From: a virus
DNA length: 35,276 nucleotides
Virus record (IMG/VR): IMGVR_UViG_3300037293_000459
Location: 1-35,276 of that record
Direction: 5' to 3' (one strand)
This document shows positions 13,661 through 22,417 of this stretch, piece by piece. A program made the translations under genes and the position numbers. The notes under the pieces were generated by a model. That model made no database searches and had not been told where the DNA came from. It saw only the letters and a list, made by a program, of their open reading frames with translations. The stretch's first letter is position 1. Every line of letters begins with the position of its first letter.

Positions 13661-14932
13661 TTAGACGAAAAAATCCGAGTCGAAGTTTAAATTTTGATTG
13701 TCTTTTTTAGTAGTATCTTTTGGTGGAGTTGGAGTTGTTCTTATTCCCGTAAGTTTGAAACCAAATGTTTTATTAGCCCATTCTAAATCCATATCATAAC
13801 CATTTCCTAAAGCTTCATGTGTCATTTTCCAAAGTTGGTCTATGTCTTCACTTTCTGGATAAGAAAAAACCAAGTCGCTTGGTATGATTCCAATATTTGC
13901 CAATGCCGGTAAAACTACACTATTCCAATATTGTTCAATCAATGACAAATCACTATCTACAAGGGTTTGTAGCGTTTCTTGCATAGCCGATTCTTTGGAA
14001 CGTGAACCGTTTTTAGTATCTTGACCCATTACAGCTCCAGAGATTAACATTGAAATTTCATTGTTACAAAAAGTCATCAATTTCTCGTAAACATCTCCAG
14101 TTGCTTTAGACGATTCAGCCCATTCAAATTTCTCGTTTTCATCAATGATAAACCAAGCGGCGGCACCCATATCTTTCATCATTCGTTCGGCACGTCTCAA
14201 CATTGCGATATTTTGCGTGTCCGTTTTCATTACTCTTGGTGGTATTCCTGCTATTTCGCACAATTCCGACCAACAACTTTGAGCAAATCGTTTGAATAAA
14301 ACGTGAGGCACGGCATTGTTTAAAAGGCCTAATCCTTCGGTATTTCCAAACTCTAAAATGTAAGTACCGTACTCTTTCATTTCACGGTATTTTATAAATT
14401 TATCGTCTGAATAGTCCGGATAAAATAAACCTTCCCTTGGTTCAATATTTTGACGTTTAATAATGGTACATCTTAAATCATTATTTGCAGGGTCGCCAAT
14501 TCGTTCAAGTTCTACAACCGTATGCTCTTTTGTTCTTGTTTCTAAAATACCTTTATTGATTTCATTTACAAAAATTTTGTCTTGTAGAAAAGCCGTTACT
14601 TCATCATTCACTTTTCCATTTTTATCTGAAATAATAAATGTAGCACCTAATGATTTTAAAAATCGGTTGTTAATTTGAGAACTCAAAAGTCCATCGATAG
14701 TGATTTCATCATATAAATTGTGCAATAAAAACCGTTTTGGTTTTTCTGCTTTTCGTGCCATTGTCAAAGCCGTGTTCCACGAAGCAACATCTTGACGAAC
14801 TCTCGAAAGGGATTTTTGAGCAATTTGATTAACCAGAAGATTATTAAATTTTGCCGTATTTGGATTTGCCGCTAAAGTGGCTGTTTCTGATTTTTTATTT
14901 AAAAACCCGAAAAAGTTATTTTTGTATTTCAT
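13661..14932 (-). CDS. Portal protein (Mu gp29/DUF935-like)
   Basis: 423 aa. Portals form the dodecameric ring at the head vertex for DNA entry and exit. Features seen: TIDGLLSSQINNRFLKSLG, a region FKRFAQSCWSELCEIAGIPP, the segment FCNNEISMLISGAVMGQDT and GSRSKESAMQETL, all in DUF935 order. Normal length for compact versions. Starts 1 nt from the DUF1320 gene stop; ends at 13661 with a run of Phe codons that is a candidate frameshift site into the gpF frame. Confidence 0.85.
   Translation of the reverse strand: MKYKNNFFGFLNKKSETATLAANPNTAKFNNLLVNQIAQKSLSRVRQDVASWNTALTMARKAEKPKRFLLHNLYDEITIDGLLSSQINNRFLKSLGATFIISDKNGKVNDEVTAFLQDKIFVNEINKGILETRTKEHTVVELERIGDPANNDLRCTIIKRQNIEPREGLFYPDYSDDKFIKYREMKEYGTYILEFGNTEGLGLLNNAVPHVLFKRFAQSCWSELCEIAGIPPRVMKTDTQNIAMLRRAERMMKDMGAAAWFIIDENEKFEWAESSKATGDVYEKLMTFCNNEISMLISGAVMGQDTKNGSRSKESAMQETLQTLVDSDLSLIEQYWNSVVLPALANIGIIPSDLVFSYPESEDIDQLWKMTHEALGNGYDMDLEWANKTFGFKLTGIRTTPTPPKDTTKKDNQNLNFDSDFFV
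13667..13673 (-). other. Candidate -1 frameshift site at the portal 3' end
   Basis: On the minus strand the last portal codons read GAT TTT TTC GTC TAA, giving the heptamer T TTT TTC in the X XXY YYZ register. A -1 slip avoids the stop and enters the open gpF frame, reading through RLSPKYFGALHERL into the annotated gpF protein. Confidence 0.4.
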
Positions 14933-15360
14933 TATATATCGTGTTTAAATTTAAGTCTTGAGCCAAAACCAAAAGTGTCAGTTTCACTTTCATTTGCTTC
15001 AATACTAATTAGTGGAACATCAGAAAGTGAAACCGTACCTTTTGATAATTTTGTTAGCCACGAAATTGCTCTGTCGTATCGGTCTTTTGCCTGTTCTTGA
15101 ATAATATCGGCATTGCACAGTTCAATAATATACCATTTGGCAATAGTTTTAGTATGTGCCAAAAGCAATGCGTTTCTTGACGTTCCAGTTGCTAAAAAAA
15201 TTAGCGACGTATCATACAATGTGTCTGATAAAAAACTTTTTACTTCCTGTACAGCGGCTTCAATAGCTTGTAATACTATTTCATCATTACCTTCAGTTAT
15301 TTGGTCTATTTGATAACCATAAATTGCACTTGATAAATCTGTTTTGTCTAAAAATGCCAT
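14932..15360 (-). CDS. Mu gp36-like (DUF1320) head-tail connector protein
   Basis: 142 aa, helical, starts with FLDKTDLSSAIYGYQIDQI, then a helical core with AIEAAVQEVKSFLSD and a region LLLAHTKTIAKWYIIELCN. This matches the DUF1320 pattern (N-terminal helix, then helical bundle, late Asp/Arg 'DRYDRAISWL'). These proteins act at the connector. Unlike Mu, it lies between terminase and portal. Confidence 0.7.
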   Translation of the reverse strand: MAFLDKTDLSSAIYGYQIDQITEGNDEIVLQAIEAAVQEVKSFLSDTLYDTSLIFLATGTSRNALLLAHTKTIAKWYIIELCNADIIQEQAKDRYDRAISWLTKLSKGTVSLSDVPLISIEANESETDTFGFGSRLKFKHDI

Positions 15361-15363
15361 ACT

Positions 15364-16893
15364 TTAAAATTTTCTATTACTAATCGCTCCATAGGCATAA
15401 CCGCCTTCCATTGGTACAGTTCGGTTTTCTAATAACCAACATGCACCTTCTAACATATCGGGTCCATCCATCATTTTTGCATTTGCTGAAACGCCTAACA
15501 TTTGACCTTCCATAACTATCATATCGGGATTGTTTTTTTCGTCAATGTTAAAAATCAGATTTCCTTTCGAGTTGATTGGTTCTAACGTTCCCTCAATCCT
15601 ATCGAACTTATCGCCTTTTTTTCTTTTGTCTTCTGAAATTGGCAAATACATATCAAGTTCAAGATTTACTTTTTTAATTTCCGGTGTTATCACTTGTTCG
15701 TAATGTGGTGCCTGGAGTGAATTATTTTCAATCCAAATTCGTTTCACGTCCACATTGTTTTCCTGCAAATATTTATAAGCTTCAAAAAGCCATCCTACAA
15801 ATTTTGAATTGCCCGTTTGCTTCAACCATATTTTATACAAGTAGCGTTTAGAACCTTTTTTTCCAACCACTCCAACCGATTTATAAGAAGCTTGTTTATT
15901 TGGGCCTTTGTCTCTATTTGAAGTTGACGGATCTGCATAAACAATGACTTTATCACACGAGCTTAATTTTGGACATTTGTCCCAATACAATTTTTTGAAA
16001 ACATCGCCATCAGAAACAGGATTATTATAGTATTCTTTTTGTTGAGCACTCCACGATTGTTTAGAGAGCGACCTATCAATTAAAGCTTCAGTATTTTTTT
16101 GTGGCCAAGTACTAACTCCTTTTTTATCTCGAATATTTATGATTTCGTGAATGTCGGCCACTTTTGCCATTTCAGTAATACAGCAATAAAGTGCAATGAT
16201 ATTTCCACAAGCAATCCACAATAAAGAATTGGAAATTGAACGAGTTCCATAAAGAGCTTCTTCCAACCACTTCATTTTATTTTTAACTATGGTCGGATTT
16301 CTACATTCCTCATCAGTATCAAAGTCGTCAATTAAAATGGTATCGGGACGTACTTCATCTTTTCGAGTTCCACGAGGACTTTGACCGGCTCCAAGGGCTC
16401 GAAACGAAACACCTTTCTTAGTTACAAACTCTCCCGCTTCCCATTGTCCTATGCTTTTTTGTTCGCCATAGTCATTTATAATTCTATCATTGAATTCTAA
16501 ATTTCCTTTGTAGGGTAATAGAAATCGTTCTGCATTATCATAAGTGCTTGAAACGAATAAAATATTTTTCTTTTTTCCAGTCAAGGCTAGAAAAAGGACT
16601 TCCATCATTGTACGTCCCGTTTTTGAAAGTTCACGAGACCAGGAACGAACTTCATACCATTCGGGATTTGCTAAAACTCGCTTTGTTGCCGCAATATGAA
16701 ATGGAGCAGGTTCTGAACTGTAGAATTTAGGAAAGTAATATTTAAACCATTGTTCCGGGTTTTTTTCCAGTTTTGCAATACGGTTTTGTTTATCAACTGT
16801 ACTTTCGTTTAAATCAACAGGAGTTGCTTTTCGAGTATTGTCACGAAATTTTTGCCACAGGTCAAAATACTTTTTATCTTCTGCTTTAGCCAT
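15364..16893 (-). CDS. Large terminase subunit (Mu gp28-like)
   Basis: 509-aa DNA-packaging ATPase/nuclease. A deviant Walker A, SRELSKTGRTMM, lies near 86-97; Walker B TILIDDFD is at about 185-192; the RNase H-like nuclease motif VIVYADPSTS follows with Asp321. ATP hydrolysis would drive DNA into the prohead and the nuclease would cut packaged DNA. Length is normal for Mu-like large subunits. Start overlaps the upstream gene by 1 nt (TAATG). Confidence 0.9.
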   Translation of the reverse strand: MAKAEDKKYFDLWQKFRDNTRKATPVDLNESTVDKQNRIAKLEKNPEQWFKYYFPKFYSSEPAPFHIAATKRVLANPEWYEVRSWSRELSKTGRTMMEVLFLALTGKKKNILFVSSTYDNAERFLLPYKGNLEFNDRIINDYGEQKSIGQWEAGEFVTKKGVSFRALGAGQSPRGTRKDEVRPDTILIDDFDTDEECRNPTIVKNKMKWLEEALYGTRSISNSLLWIACGNIIALYCCITEMAKVADIHEIINIRDKKGVSTWPQKNTEALIDRSLSKQSWSAQQKEYYNNPVSDGDVFKKLYWDKCPKLSSCDKVIVYADPSTSNRDKGPNKQASYKSVGVVGKKGSKRYLYKIWLKQTGNSKFVGWLFEAYKYLQENNVDVKRIWIENNSLQAPHYEQVITPEIKKVNLELDMYLPISEDKRKKGDKFDRIEGTLEPINSKGNLIFNIDEKNNPDMIVMEGQMLGVSANAKMMDGPDMLEGACWLLENRTVPMEGGYAYGAISNRKF

Positions 16894-17384
16894 TATTTCA
16901 TTTTAGCAGTTATGAAAACATCAAAAAAATCAGTAATTTTTTTGGCTAATTCTAAATTTTGAGGTCGCACAAATTCAATAAAGTTTCTTGCAACTTCTAC
17001 TGTGTCGCCTATTGAGGTTTCTGTTTCTAACTTTTTTATTGCAGTCGTAAGTTTTATAATTACATCCGCCTCTTTACTTGTGGCATATTTACCTCTCTGA
17101 ATGAGTAATTCAAACTGATCAGGTTTTTCATTTGGATCTAATGGATTCGGTCTTTTAGAAATATCTGTATTCAAAAAATCCAATTGGTCGTATAAAAATC
17201 CAAGTTGATTTTGCTTTGTGGTTAACAATGATTTTTTCAAACCATCCCATTTACCCACTTTTATCCATTTAGTAAGTGTTGTTTCAGTAACCGAAATACG
17301 TCCAGCAATTTCCTTTTGAGTTAATCCACCACCTAAATAAAGTGATTTTGCAAACTCTTTTTCTTGCACTTTTGATAAGCCCAT
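16893..17384 (-). CDS. Small terminase-like/Mu gp27-type HTH protein
   Basis: I place the start at ATG 17384 (163 aa), because codons upstream to 17579 encode unlikely text and cross the divergent intergenic region. Residues about 1-45 hold a helix-turn-helix (GLTQKEIAGRISVTETTLTKWI), as in small terminase subunits that recognise phage DNA. The remainder is helical. It is the first gene of the leftward head block and is coupled to the large subunit. Confidence 0.75.
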   Translation of the reverse strand: MGLSKVQEKEFAKSLYLGGGLTQKEIAGRISVTETTLTKWIKVGKWDGLKKSLLTTKQNQLGFLYDQLDFLNTDISKRPNPLDPNEKPDQFELLIQRGKYATSKEADVIIKLTTAIKKLETETSIGDTVEVARNFIEFVRPQNLELAKKITDFFDVFITAKMK

Positions 17385-17476
17385 AGTCTCAATTTTATAA
17401 GCAAAATTGATGAAGTAATGACGTTTAAAAAAAATACTAACCAAGCTTTGAATAGTTATAAAAAGCCTTTGATTAC

Positions 17477-17499
17477 AAGTGTTCAACCATTGAACACTT
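17477..17499. promoter_or_regulatory. Perfect 10-bp palindrome in the divergent late control region
   Basis: AAGTGTTCAA (17477-17486), CCA, TTGAACACTT (17490-17499). It lies in the 182-bp gap between the leftward head block and the rightward capsid block. A T run follows on the plus strand, so it could serve as a terminator, but nothing rightward needs stopping here. A binding site for a late activator or repressor acting on both blocks is more likely. TA-ATA-TTTG at 17524-17532 is an off-consensus -7 candidate for the rightward block. Confidence 0.5.
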
Positions 17500-17566
17500 A
17501 TTTTTTTTAGAGTTTTCAAGTAGTAATATTTGTACTCACAAAAAGAAATAATAATAATTCGAGCCA

Positions 17567-18514
17567 ATGAGCAAACCATTTGTTTTTAATGACCAAACTC
17601 AAGAAAACAGTTATGGATTTAGAATTCTAACTGCCGGTATAAGTTTGAAGCGGTTTAACAAAAACCCAATGATGTTGGATCAACATTATAACTCGACATC
17701 AAGTGTATTAGGCAAATGGCAAAACGTTAAAGTTGAAAAGGATTTGCTTTTGGGCGAACCTGTATTTGACCTCGATGACGAAACTGCTTTAAAAATTTCG
17801 GGCAAAGTAGAACGTGAGTTTATTAACTCCTGTTCGATGGGAATCACATTCAAACGTGAAGACTTGAAAATTATCGGTACTGAATTGATAATGGAAAAAT
17901 GTGAACTTTATGAGTGTTCCATAGTTGCAGTTCCATCAAATGCCAATTCAATTCGCCTTTATGCAGAAAGTGGGGAATTATTAAAAGATGAAGAAGTGAA
18001 ACAACTTTGTTTATCGCTTCAACCTTTAGAAAATCAAATTTTAGAAATTAAAACAATTGATATGAAAAAAATCACATTATCACTAGCCGTATTGGTGGCT
18101 TTAAGTTTTGATAAAACAACTCCCGAGGTGGATGTAGAAACGGTCGAAGCGGCTGTTTTGAAACTATCAAACGAGAATGCTACACTCAAAGCTAAACAGT
18201 TGGCACATGAAGCGGCTGCCGAAACCGCTCAAGAAAAAGCAATCGAAGAAATGGTAACACTTGCCATAGTTGAAGGTAGAATTCCTGCGACTAAAAAAGA
18301 AGACTTTATTCAACTTGCAAACGCAAATTTTGAATTAGCTAAAAACACAATCGCCTCCATTCCTGCTAAAGTGAATTTAGGTACTCAGATTGTTCCTGGA
18401 ACAAATACTTCTGTAGCCACAAAAGCAGATTTCCAAAAATTGACTCTTGACGAACAATTGGCTTTCAAAACCAATAATGAGGTTGAGTACAAAAAAATGT
18501 TTAACGTAAAATAA
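17567..18514 (+). CDS. Prohead protease with C-terminal scaffold (Mu gpI/Z-like)
   Basis: 315 aa. The N-terminal ~140 residues fit a serine prohead protease: MLDQHY with His40, FINSCSMGI with Ser90 and ELYECSIVAVPSN. A helical, Ala/Glu-rich C-terminal part (about 166-315) looks like a capsid scaffold. An in-frame ATG at 18062 (Met166) could make the scaffold alone, as Z is made inside I in Mu. The protease would process capsid scaffold during maturation. The gene is the first of the rightward late block. Confidence 0.78.
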   Translation: MSKPFVFNDQTQENSYGFRILTAGISLKRFNKNPMMLDQHYNSTSSVLGKWQNVKVEKDLLLGEPVFDLDDETALKISGKVEREFINSCSMGITFKREDLKIIGTELIMEKCELYECSIVAVPSNANSIRLYAESGELLKDEEVKQLCLSLQPLENQILEIKTIDMKKITLSLAVLVALSFDKTTPEVDVETVEAAVLKLSNENATLKAKQLAHEAAAETAQEKAIEEMVTLAIVEGRIPATKKEDFIQLANANFELAKNTIASIPAKVNLGTQIVPGTNTSVATKADFQKLTLDEQLAFKTNNEVEYKKMFNVK

Positions 18515-18520
18515 TAAAAT

Positions 18521-19447
18521 ATGCCTGCAAATTTTCCAGAAATTTGGTTAGATCGAGTTATTGAAAATCTTGATAATTCAGACCAAGCGCCCTTTTTTGA
18601 TGGCGTAGCAGAACTTGATGCCGATGTTACCCAACTAGGAGAAAATACCGCTACTGAATCAAACCTTATTCATATTGCCGCTACTGATTTTGACGTAGAT
18701 GTTTTAATCAATAACAACACTTACCCTATTCCTGTACAGGTTTATGAGGATGGAACTTTGACATTTTCACTTGACAAGTATCAAACAAAAGTAGTAACCG
18801 TTTCTGATGACCAAATCATGGGTGCTTCTTATGATAAAATTGATGTGGTTACAAGAAAAGGAACAAAAGCAATTTTGATCTCAAAATTTGGTAAAGCCGT
18901 TCACTCGGTTGCTCCAGTTGAAAACACACCAAAGACGCCTGTTTTTTTTGCAACTGGTGTCAATGGAACGGATGCTCCATTAGTTGGTAAAGCGGGTCGA
19001 TTGAGATTGACTTATGACGACTTAGTACGCTTTAAAGATGAATGTGATGAAGCAGGATTCCCTGAAGAAGATAGACGTTTGATTTTATGCAATAACCATT
19101 GGAACGATTTATTACTTGACCGTAAAAACTTTGGCAATCAATTAGTGGATTATGCTAAAGGAAAACCATCTCCAGTAATTGCAGGGTTTGAGTTATTCAA
19201 ATATCTAAAAATGCCTAGATATACTGATGTTGGTGTAAAAAGAGCTTATAACTCAATTCCTGCGGGAACGGATAAAATAGCCTCAGTTGCATTTTACAAA
19301 GATGGTATTGCGAAAAAAACAGGTTTAACAAAACAGTATTTCGCAAAAGCGGAAACTAACCCTACGGGTCAAACAAATGATTTGGCATACCGTCATTATT
19401 TCTTAGCAACTCCTTTTAGAGCGGAGTTCATTGGAGCGATTTTATAG
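18521..19447 (+). CDS. Major capsid protein (Mu gpT-like)
   Basis: 308 aa, straight after the protease/scaffold gene. Mixed alpha/beta with long strands (QVYEDGTLTFSLDKY) and a region LILCNNHWNDLLLDRKNF typical of HK97-fold capsids; the C-terminus DLAYRHYFLATPFRAEFIGAIL fits a capsid end. Size and position agree with gpT. Followed by a strong terminator. Confidence 0.82.
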   Translation: MPANFPEIWLDRVIENLDNSDQAPFFDGVAELDADVTQLGENTATESNLIHIAATDFDVDVLINNNTYPIPVQVYEDGTLTFSLDKYQTKVVTVSDDQIMGASYDKIDVVTRKGTKAILISKFGKAVHSVAPVENTPKTPVFFATGVNGTDAPLVGKAGRLRLTYDDLVRFKDECDEAGFPEEDRRLILCNNHWNDLLLDRKNFGNQLVDYAKGKPSPVIAGFELFKYLKMPRYTDVGVKRAYNSIPAGTDKIASVAFYKDGIAKKTGLTKQYFAKAETNPTGQTNDLAYRHYFLATPFRAEFIGAIL

Positions 19448-19452
19448 AAACT

Positions 19453-19482
19453 AAATGGCTCTCGAGATAGAGCCATTTTTTA
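19453..19482 (+). terminator. Rho-independent terminator after the capsid gene
   Basis: AAATGGCTCT (19453-19462) pairs with AGAGCCATTT (19469-19478) around a 6-nt loop, followed by T residues. It separates capsid from lysis genes, perhaps as a partial terminator that lowers downstream expression. Confidence 0.8.
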
Positions 19483-19494
19483 AAAAAAATGTAA

Positions 19495-19845
19495 ATGCGA
19501 GATTTTATCTTACCTATTATTGGAACATTAATTACTGCTTTAATCACTTGGTTTCTTGCTAGACGTAAAAACAATGCAGATGCTAAATCGGCTGAAATTC
19601 AAAACGAAATTAAATCGGCTGAATTTTATAGGGGTTTGCTCGATGATGCCACAAAACGGATTAACGAGTTTATAGCGATTATTGAAATTTTGAATACCAA
19701 AATTGAAGATAGAGATAAGAAAATTGAGCAAAGAGAATTTGAAAATTTAGAGCTTAAAAAGCATATCGCAGAACTTATGAGTTCAAACGAAACTTTAATT
19801 AAAGAGTTGCAAAAATTTAAACAGTTAAACGGAAAGGGCATATAG
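19495..19845 (+). CDS. Membrane-anchored coiled-coil protein (holin or gp25-like)
   Basis: 116 aa. Residues about 4-21 form one membrane helix (FILPIIGTLITALITWFL), followed by RRK (inside) and a long charged coiled coil (about 25-115). The layout is like Mu gp25 (DUF2730) and like some Bacteroidota phage holins. Next to the amidase gene with 1 nt spacing, so a lysis role is likely but unproved. Confidence 0.6.
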   Translation: MRDFILPIIGTLITALITWFLARRKNNADAKSAEIQNEIKSAEFYRGLLDDATKRINEFIAIIEILNTKIEDRDKKIEQREFENLELKKHIAELMSSNETLIKELQKFKQLNGKGI

Positions 19846-19846
19846 T

Positions 19847-20281
19847 ATGAGACAAATTATTTATATAGTAATCCATTGTACTGGTGCTCCACAAAACCAA
19901 ACCATTGCAGTAATTAAATCCTTTTGGAAAAATGTAAAAGGTTGGAAAAATGTAGGCTATCATAAAATTATTGAAGCAGATGGTGCGGTTACAGAGTTAG
20001 CGAAGCCTGAAACTATTACTAATGGTGTAGCTGGTAAAAATAGCAAGTCCTATCACATTTGTTACATCGGTGGACAGAAAGGAATTGACAATAGAACGGC
20101 AAAGCAAAAGGAGTCTCTTTTAGCAGAAATTAAAAACGCAAAAAAGGCTTTCCCAAATGCGGTTGTTCTTGGTCATAGAGATTTATCCCCCGATTTAAAC
20201 AATGATGGAATTATACAATCAAATGAATGGACTAAGCTATGTCCAAGTTTTGATGCAAAAACAGAATACAAATCAATTTAA
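19847..20281 (+). CDS. N-acetylmuramoyl-L-alanine amidase (endolysin)
   Basis: 144 aa. Amidase_2-type zinc enzyme cutting the bond between muramic acid and the stem peptide. Candidate zinc ligands are His10 (VIHCTG), His110 (LGHRDLSPD) and Cys132 (KLCPSFD); His39 sits in GYHKI. Length is typical of compact phage endolysins. No signal peptide, so it needs a holin for export. It sits in the lysis cassette before the spanin-like gene. Confidence 0.88.
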   Translation: MRQIIYIVIHCTGAPQNQTIAVIKSFWKNVKGWKNVGYHKIIEADGAVTELAKPETITNGVAGKNSKSYHICYIGGQKGIDNRTAKQKESLLAEIKNAKKAFPNAVVLGHRDLSPDLNNDGIIQSNEWTKLCPSFDAKTEYKSI

Positions 20282-20298
20282 AAACCAATTTATTAAAA

Positions 20299-20814
20299 AT
20301 GAAAAATAGTATAATTAGAAGTTTGTTGTCCTTCTTGATTTTGTTTGTTGTTTTGGTAGGAACGCTCACCGCTTGTAAAAGTAAGAGCGTTTTACCACCA
20401 ACAAAAACCGAAGTTACAAGTACAATAACAATTAAAGAAGTGGTACGAGACACCATTTTTGAAACCAAAAAAGACAGTAGCTATTATAAAGCCTGGTTAG
20501 AATGTAAAGACGGTAAAGTTATAATTAAAAACCAACCCAAAACCGCCAAAGGAAAGTACCTGCAACCGCCAAAAGTTATTATAAAAGACAATTATTTGGA
20601 TGTTGAATGCGAAGCAGAAGCCCAAAAGTTATTTGCTCAATGGAAGGACATTTATAAGAACTCCGAACAAAAAACGGAAACCACAATTCCAGTTGAAGTT
20701 GAGAGGAAACTCACATTTTGGCAAAGTTTTCAAATATGGTGTGGTCGAATATTTTTAGTCATTACACTATTTATAATCGCCAAATTTTTAATCAGAATTT
20801 ATAAACCTATATAG
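20299..20814 (+). CDS. Probable unimolecular spanin (u-spanin)
   Basis: 171 aa. Residues 1-25 are a lipoprotein signal with lipobox LTAC (Cys26), which would put the N-terminus in the outer membrane. A C-terminal membrane helix (about 146-166, IFLVITLFIIAKFLI) would lie in the inner membrane. The periplasmic middle is charged and partly helical. One protein spanning both membranes is the design of u-spanins, which finish lysis by fusing membranes. The lysis-cassette position right after the endolysin supports this. Confidence 0.75.
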   Translation: MKNSIIRSLLSFLILFVVLVGTLTACKSKSVLPPTKTEVTSTITIKEVVRDTIFETKKDSSYYKAWLECKDGKVIIKNQPKTAKGKYLQPPKVIIKDNYLDVECEAEAQKLFAQWKDIYKNSEQKTETTIPVEVERKLTFWQSFQIWCGRIFLVITLFIIAKFLIRIYKPI

Positions 20815-20816
20815 TT

Positions 20817-21230
20817 ATGAAAAACAAAATTTTTAAAGCTAATCCTAAATTGGACTGCTATTTTGAAACAACTGATGGCGAATGTTTTTTCACTGAAAAT
20901 TCTGCTAAAGACCATGCAAGAAATTTAGAAGATAAAACAGTTAAACCATTTCACAGAGCTAATTATATCGTTGTCGATTCTATTGATGTTAATGATGAAA
21001 TTTTTGAAACAATTGCTCCAGTTGTTCAAACTGAAGCTTTAAATGAAATCATTGAAATAAAAGCTCCAGTAGAAAATACTGAAGATGTGAATGACGTTAC
21101 TGAGCAAATTGCAACGATTGAAAAAATTGAAACAATTGTACCAGCTGTTGTAGCTCCAGAAGTTATTAAACCAGTTGAAGTAAATGCAAAAGCCCCTGCA
21201 AAAGGAAAAGCTAAAATCACTAAAAAATAA
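20817..21230 (+). CDS. Hypothetical protein with Glu/Val/Ala-rich tail, 137 aa
   Basis: The N-terminal ~55 residues form a compact domain (NPKLDCYFETTDGECFF, ENSAKDHARNL). The rest is low-complexity (repeats of I/V-E-x-I/P-V and A-P/A-K) ending with a Lys-rich tail, probably disordered. Between lysis genes and tail sheath; a head or tail accessory is possible. Family not recognised. Confidence 0.6.
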   Translation: MKNKIFKANPKLDCYFETTDGECFFTENSAKDHARNLEDKTVKPFHRANYIVVDSIDVNDEIFETIAPVVQTEALNEIIEIKAPVENTEDVNDVTEQIATIEKIETIVPAVVAPEVIKPVEVNAKAPAKGKAKITKK

Positions 21231-21233
21231 ACA

Positions 21234-22415
21234 ATGAATACAGTTTCATTTAATAGACAAGGTGGCGGTTTAGCCAAAAGACTTCCGGGTCAGGATCATA
21301 TTAGCGGATTAATTGTTTACGGACAGCCGAACGTTAATAAAGACCTACTTATTGAAGCTGAAGGTTTGGCTTCAATTGGAATTACTCCAATATCGCACCC
21401 TGTTCTACATTATCACGTATCGGAATATTTCCGAGTTAATCCAGGATCACAATTATACATTGTTTCAGTTCTTGAGAATGACGGACAATTTATTGAAGTT
21501 AAGCAATTGCAACAATTTGCTGAAGCAAAAATTAGACAAATTGGAATAGTTGATTTATTAACTCCTTTTGCTGATTTACAAACGGCTTCTACAACCATAA
21601 AAGCCTCATTGAATGAATTAGGTAACTTGAGTATGCCTTTAGAGGTAGTTTATTCAATTCACGAAATGACTGCTGCAAACTTAATTGCTTTGCCGGACTT
21701 ACACACTTTCGACAATGAAAGATTTAGTGTTTGTATTGGTCAAGATGGTGCAGGTCTTGGAAATTATGTTTCTGGAATATTTGGAAAAAAAATTGGAGTA
21801 ATTGGAGCTACTCTTGGTGCAATTTCAAGAGCTAATGTTCACGAGAGTATTGCATGGGTTGAAAAACAAAATCTTGTTACAAACACCTATCCAAAAGTAT
21901 TAACAGGAAATGTTGTTGTAGCTCGTGAACTTGACGTTCCAGCATTCATTGACGGTACTATGTTGAACTCATTAACGCCTGCTCAAGTGCAATCGATTAA
22001 TGATAAAGGATATTTGTTTCTAATAAAACATATCGGCTATACGGGTACTTTCTTCAATGATAGTTATACTAGTACGACTTTAGAAAGTGATTTTGCAACT
22101 ATCGAAAATAACCGAACCATTGACAAAGCTCAACGTGGAGTTTATGTAAAACTTTTACCGAAAATTTCGGGACCGCTTTATATTGATTCTTTAACTGGTC
22201 AAATTAGTGAGGACTCAATTGCTTCTTTAGAAGCTATTGGTTCAATTCCATTGGAACAAATGGAGCGCGATGGAGAGATTAGCGGCTTTAAAATTTACAT
22301 TAACCCAGAACAAGAAGTTTTAACTACTTCTAGGCTTCAAGTTACATTGAAAATTGTACCTGTTGGAGTGCTTAGAGAGATAGTTGTAAATCTTGGTTTC
22401 GCATTACAAGTATAA
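21234..22415 (+). CDS. Tail sheath protein (DUF2586-like)
   Basis: 393 aa. Sheath subunits contract to drive the tube through the envelope. The start (FNRQGGGLAKRLPGQDHISG), internal beta regions and the C-terminal segment EVLTTSRLQVTLKIVP, VGVLREIVV fit Bacteroidota/Mu-like sheaths. The tube gene follows in two bases, the standard sheath-tube order, which shows that the phage has a contractile tail. Confidence 0.8.
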   Translation: MNTVSFNRQGGGLAKRLPGQDHISGLIVYGQPNVNKDLLIEAEGLASIGITPISHPVLHYHVSEYFRVNPGSQLYIVSVLENDGQFIEVKQLQQFAEAKIRQIGIVDLLTPFADLQTASTTIKASLNELGNLSMPLEVVYSIHEMTAANLIALPDLHTFDNERFSVCIGQDGAGLGNYVSGIFGKKIGVIGATLGAISRANVHESIAWVEKQNLVTNTYPKVLTGNVVVARELDVPAFIDGTMLNSLTPAQVQSINDKGYLFLIKHIGYTGTFFNDSYTSTTLESDFATIENNRTIDKAQRGVYVKLLPKISGPLYIDSLTGQISEDSIASLEAIGSIPLEQMERDGEISGFKIYINPEQEVLTTSRLQVTLKIVPVGVLREIVVNLGFALQV

Positions 22416-22417
22416 TT

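Noticed and set aside
17477-17508. Palindrome plus T run as a terminator
   Set aside because: It lies between divergent promoters with no converging transcript to stop; an operator is more likely, though a terminator cannot be excluded.
17385-17579. N-terminal extension of the small-terminase-like gene
   Set aside because: The extra 65 codons give low-quality text and cross the divergent control region and palindrome; ATG 17384 gives a normal HTH start.
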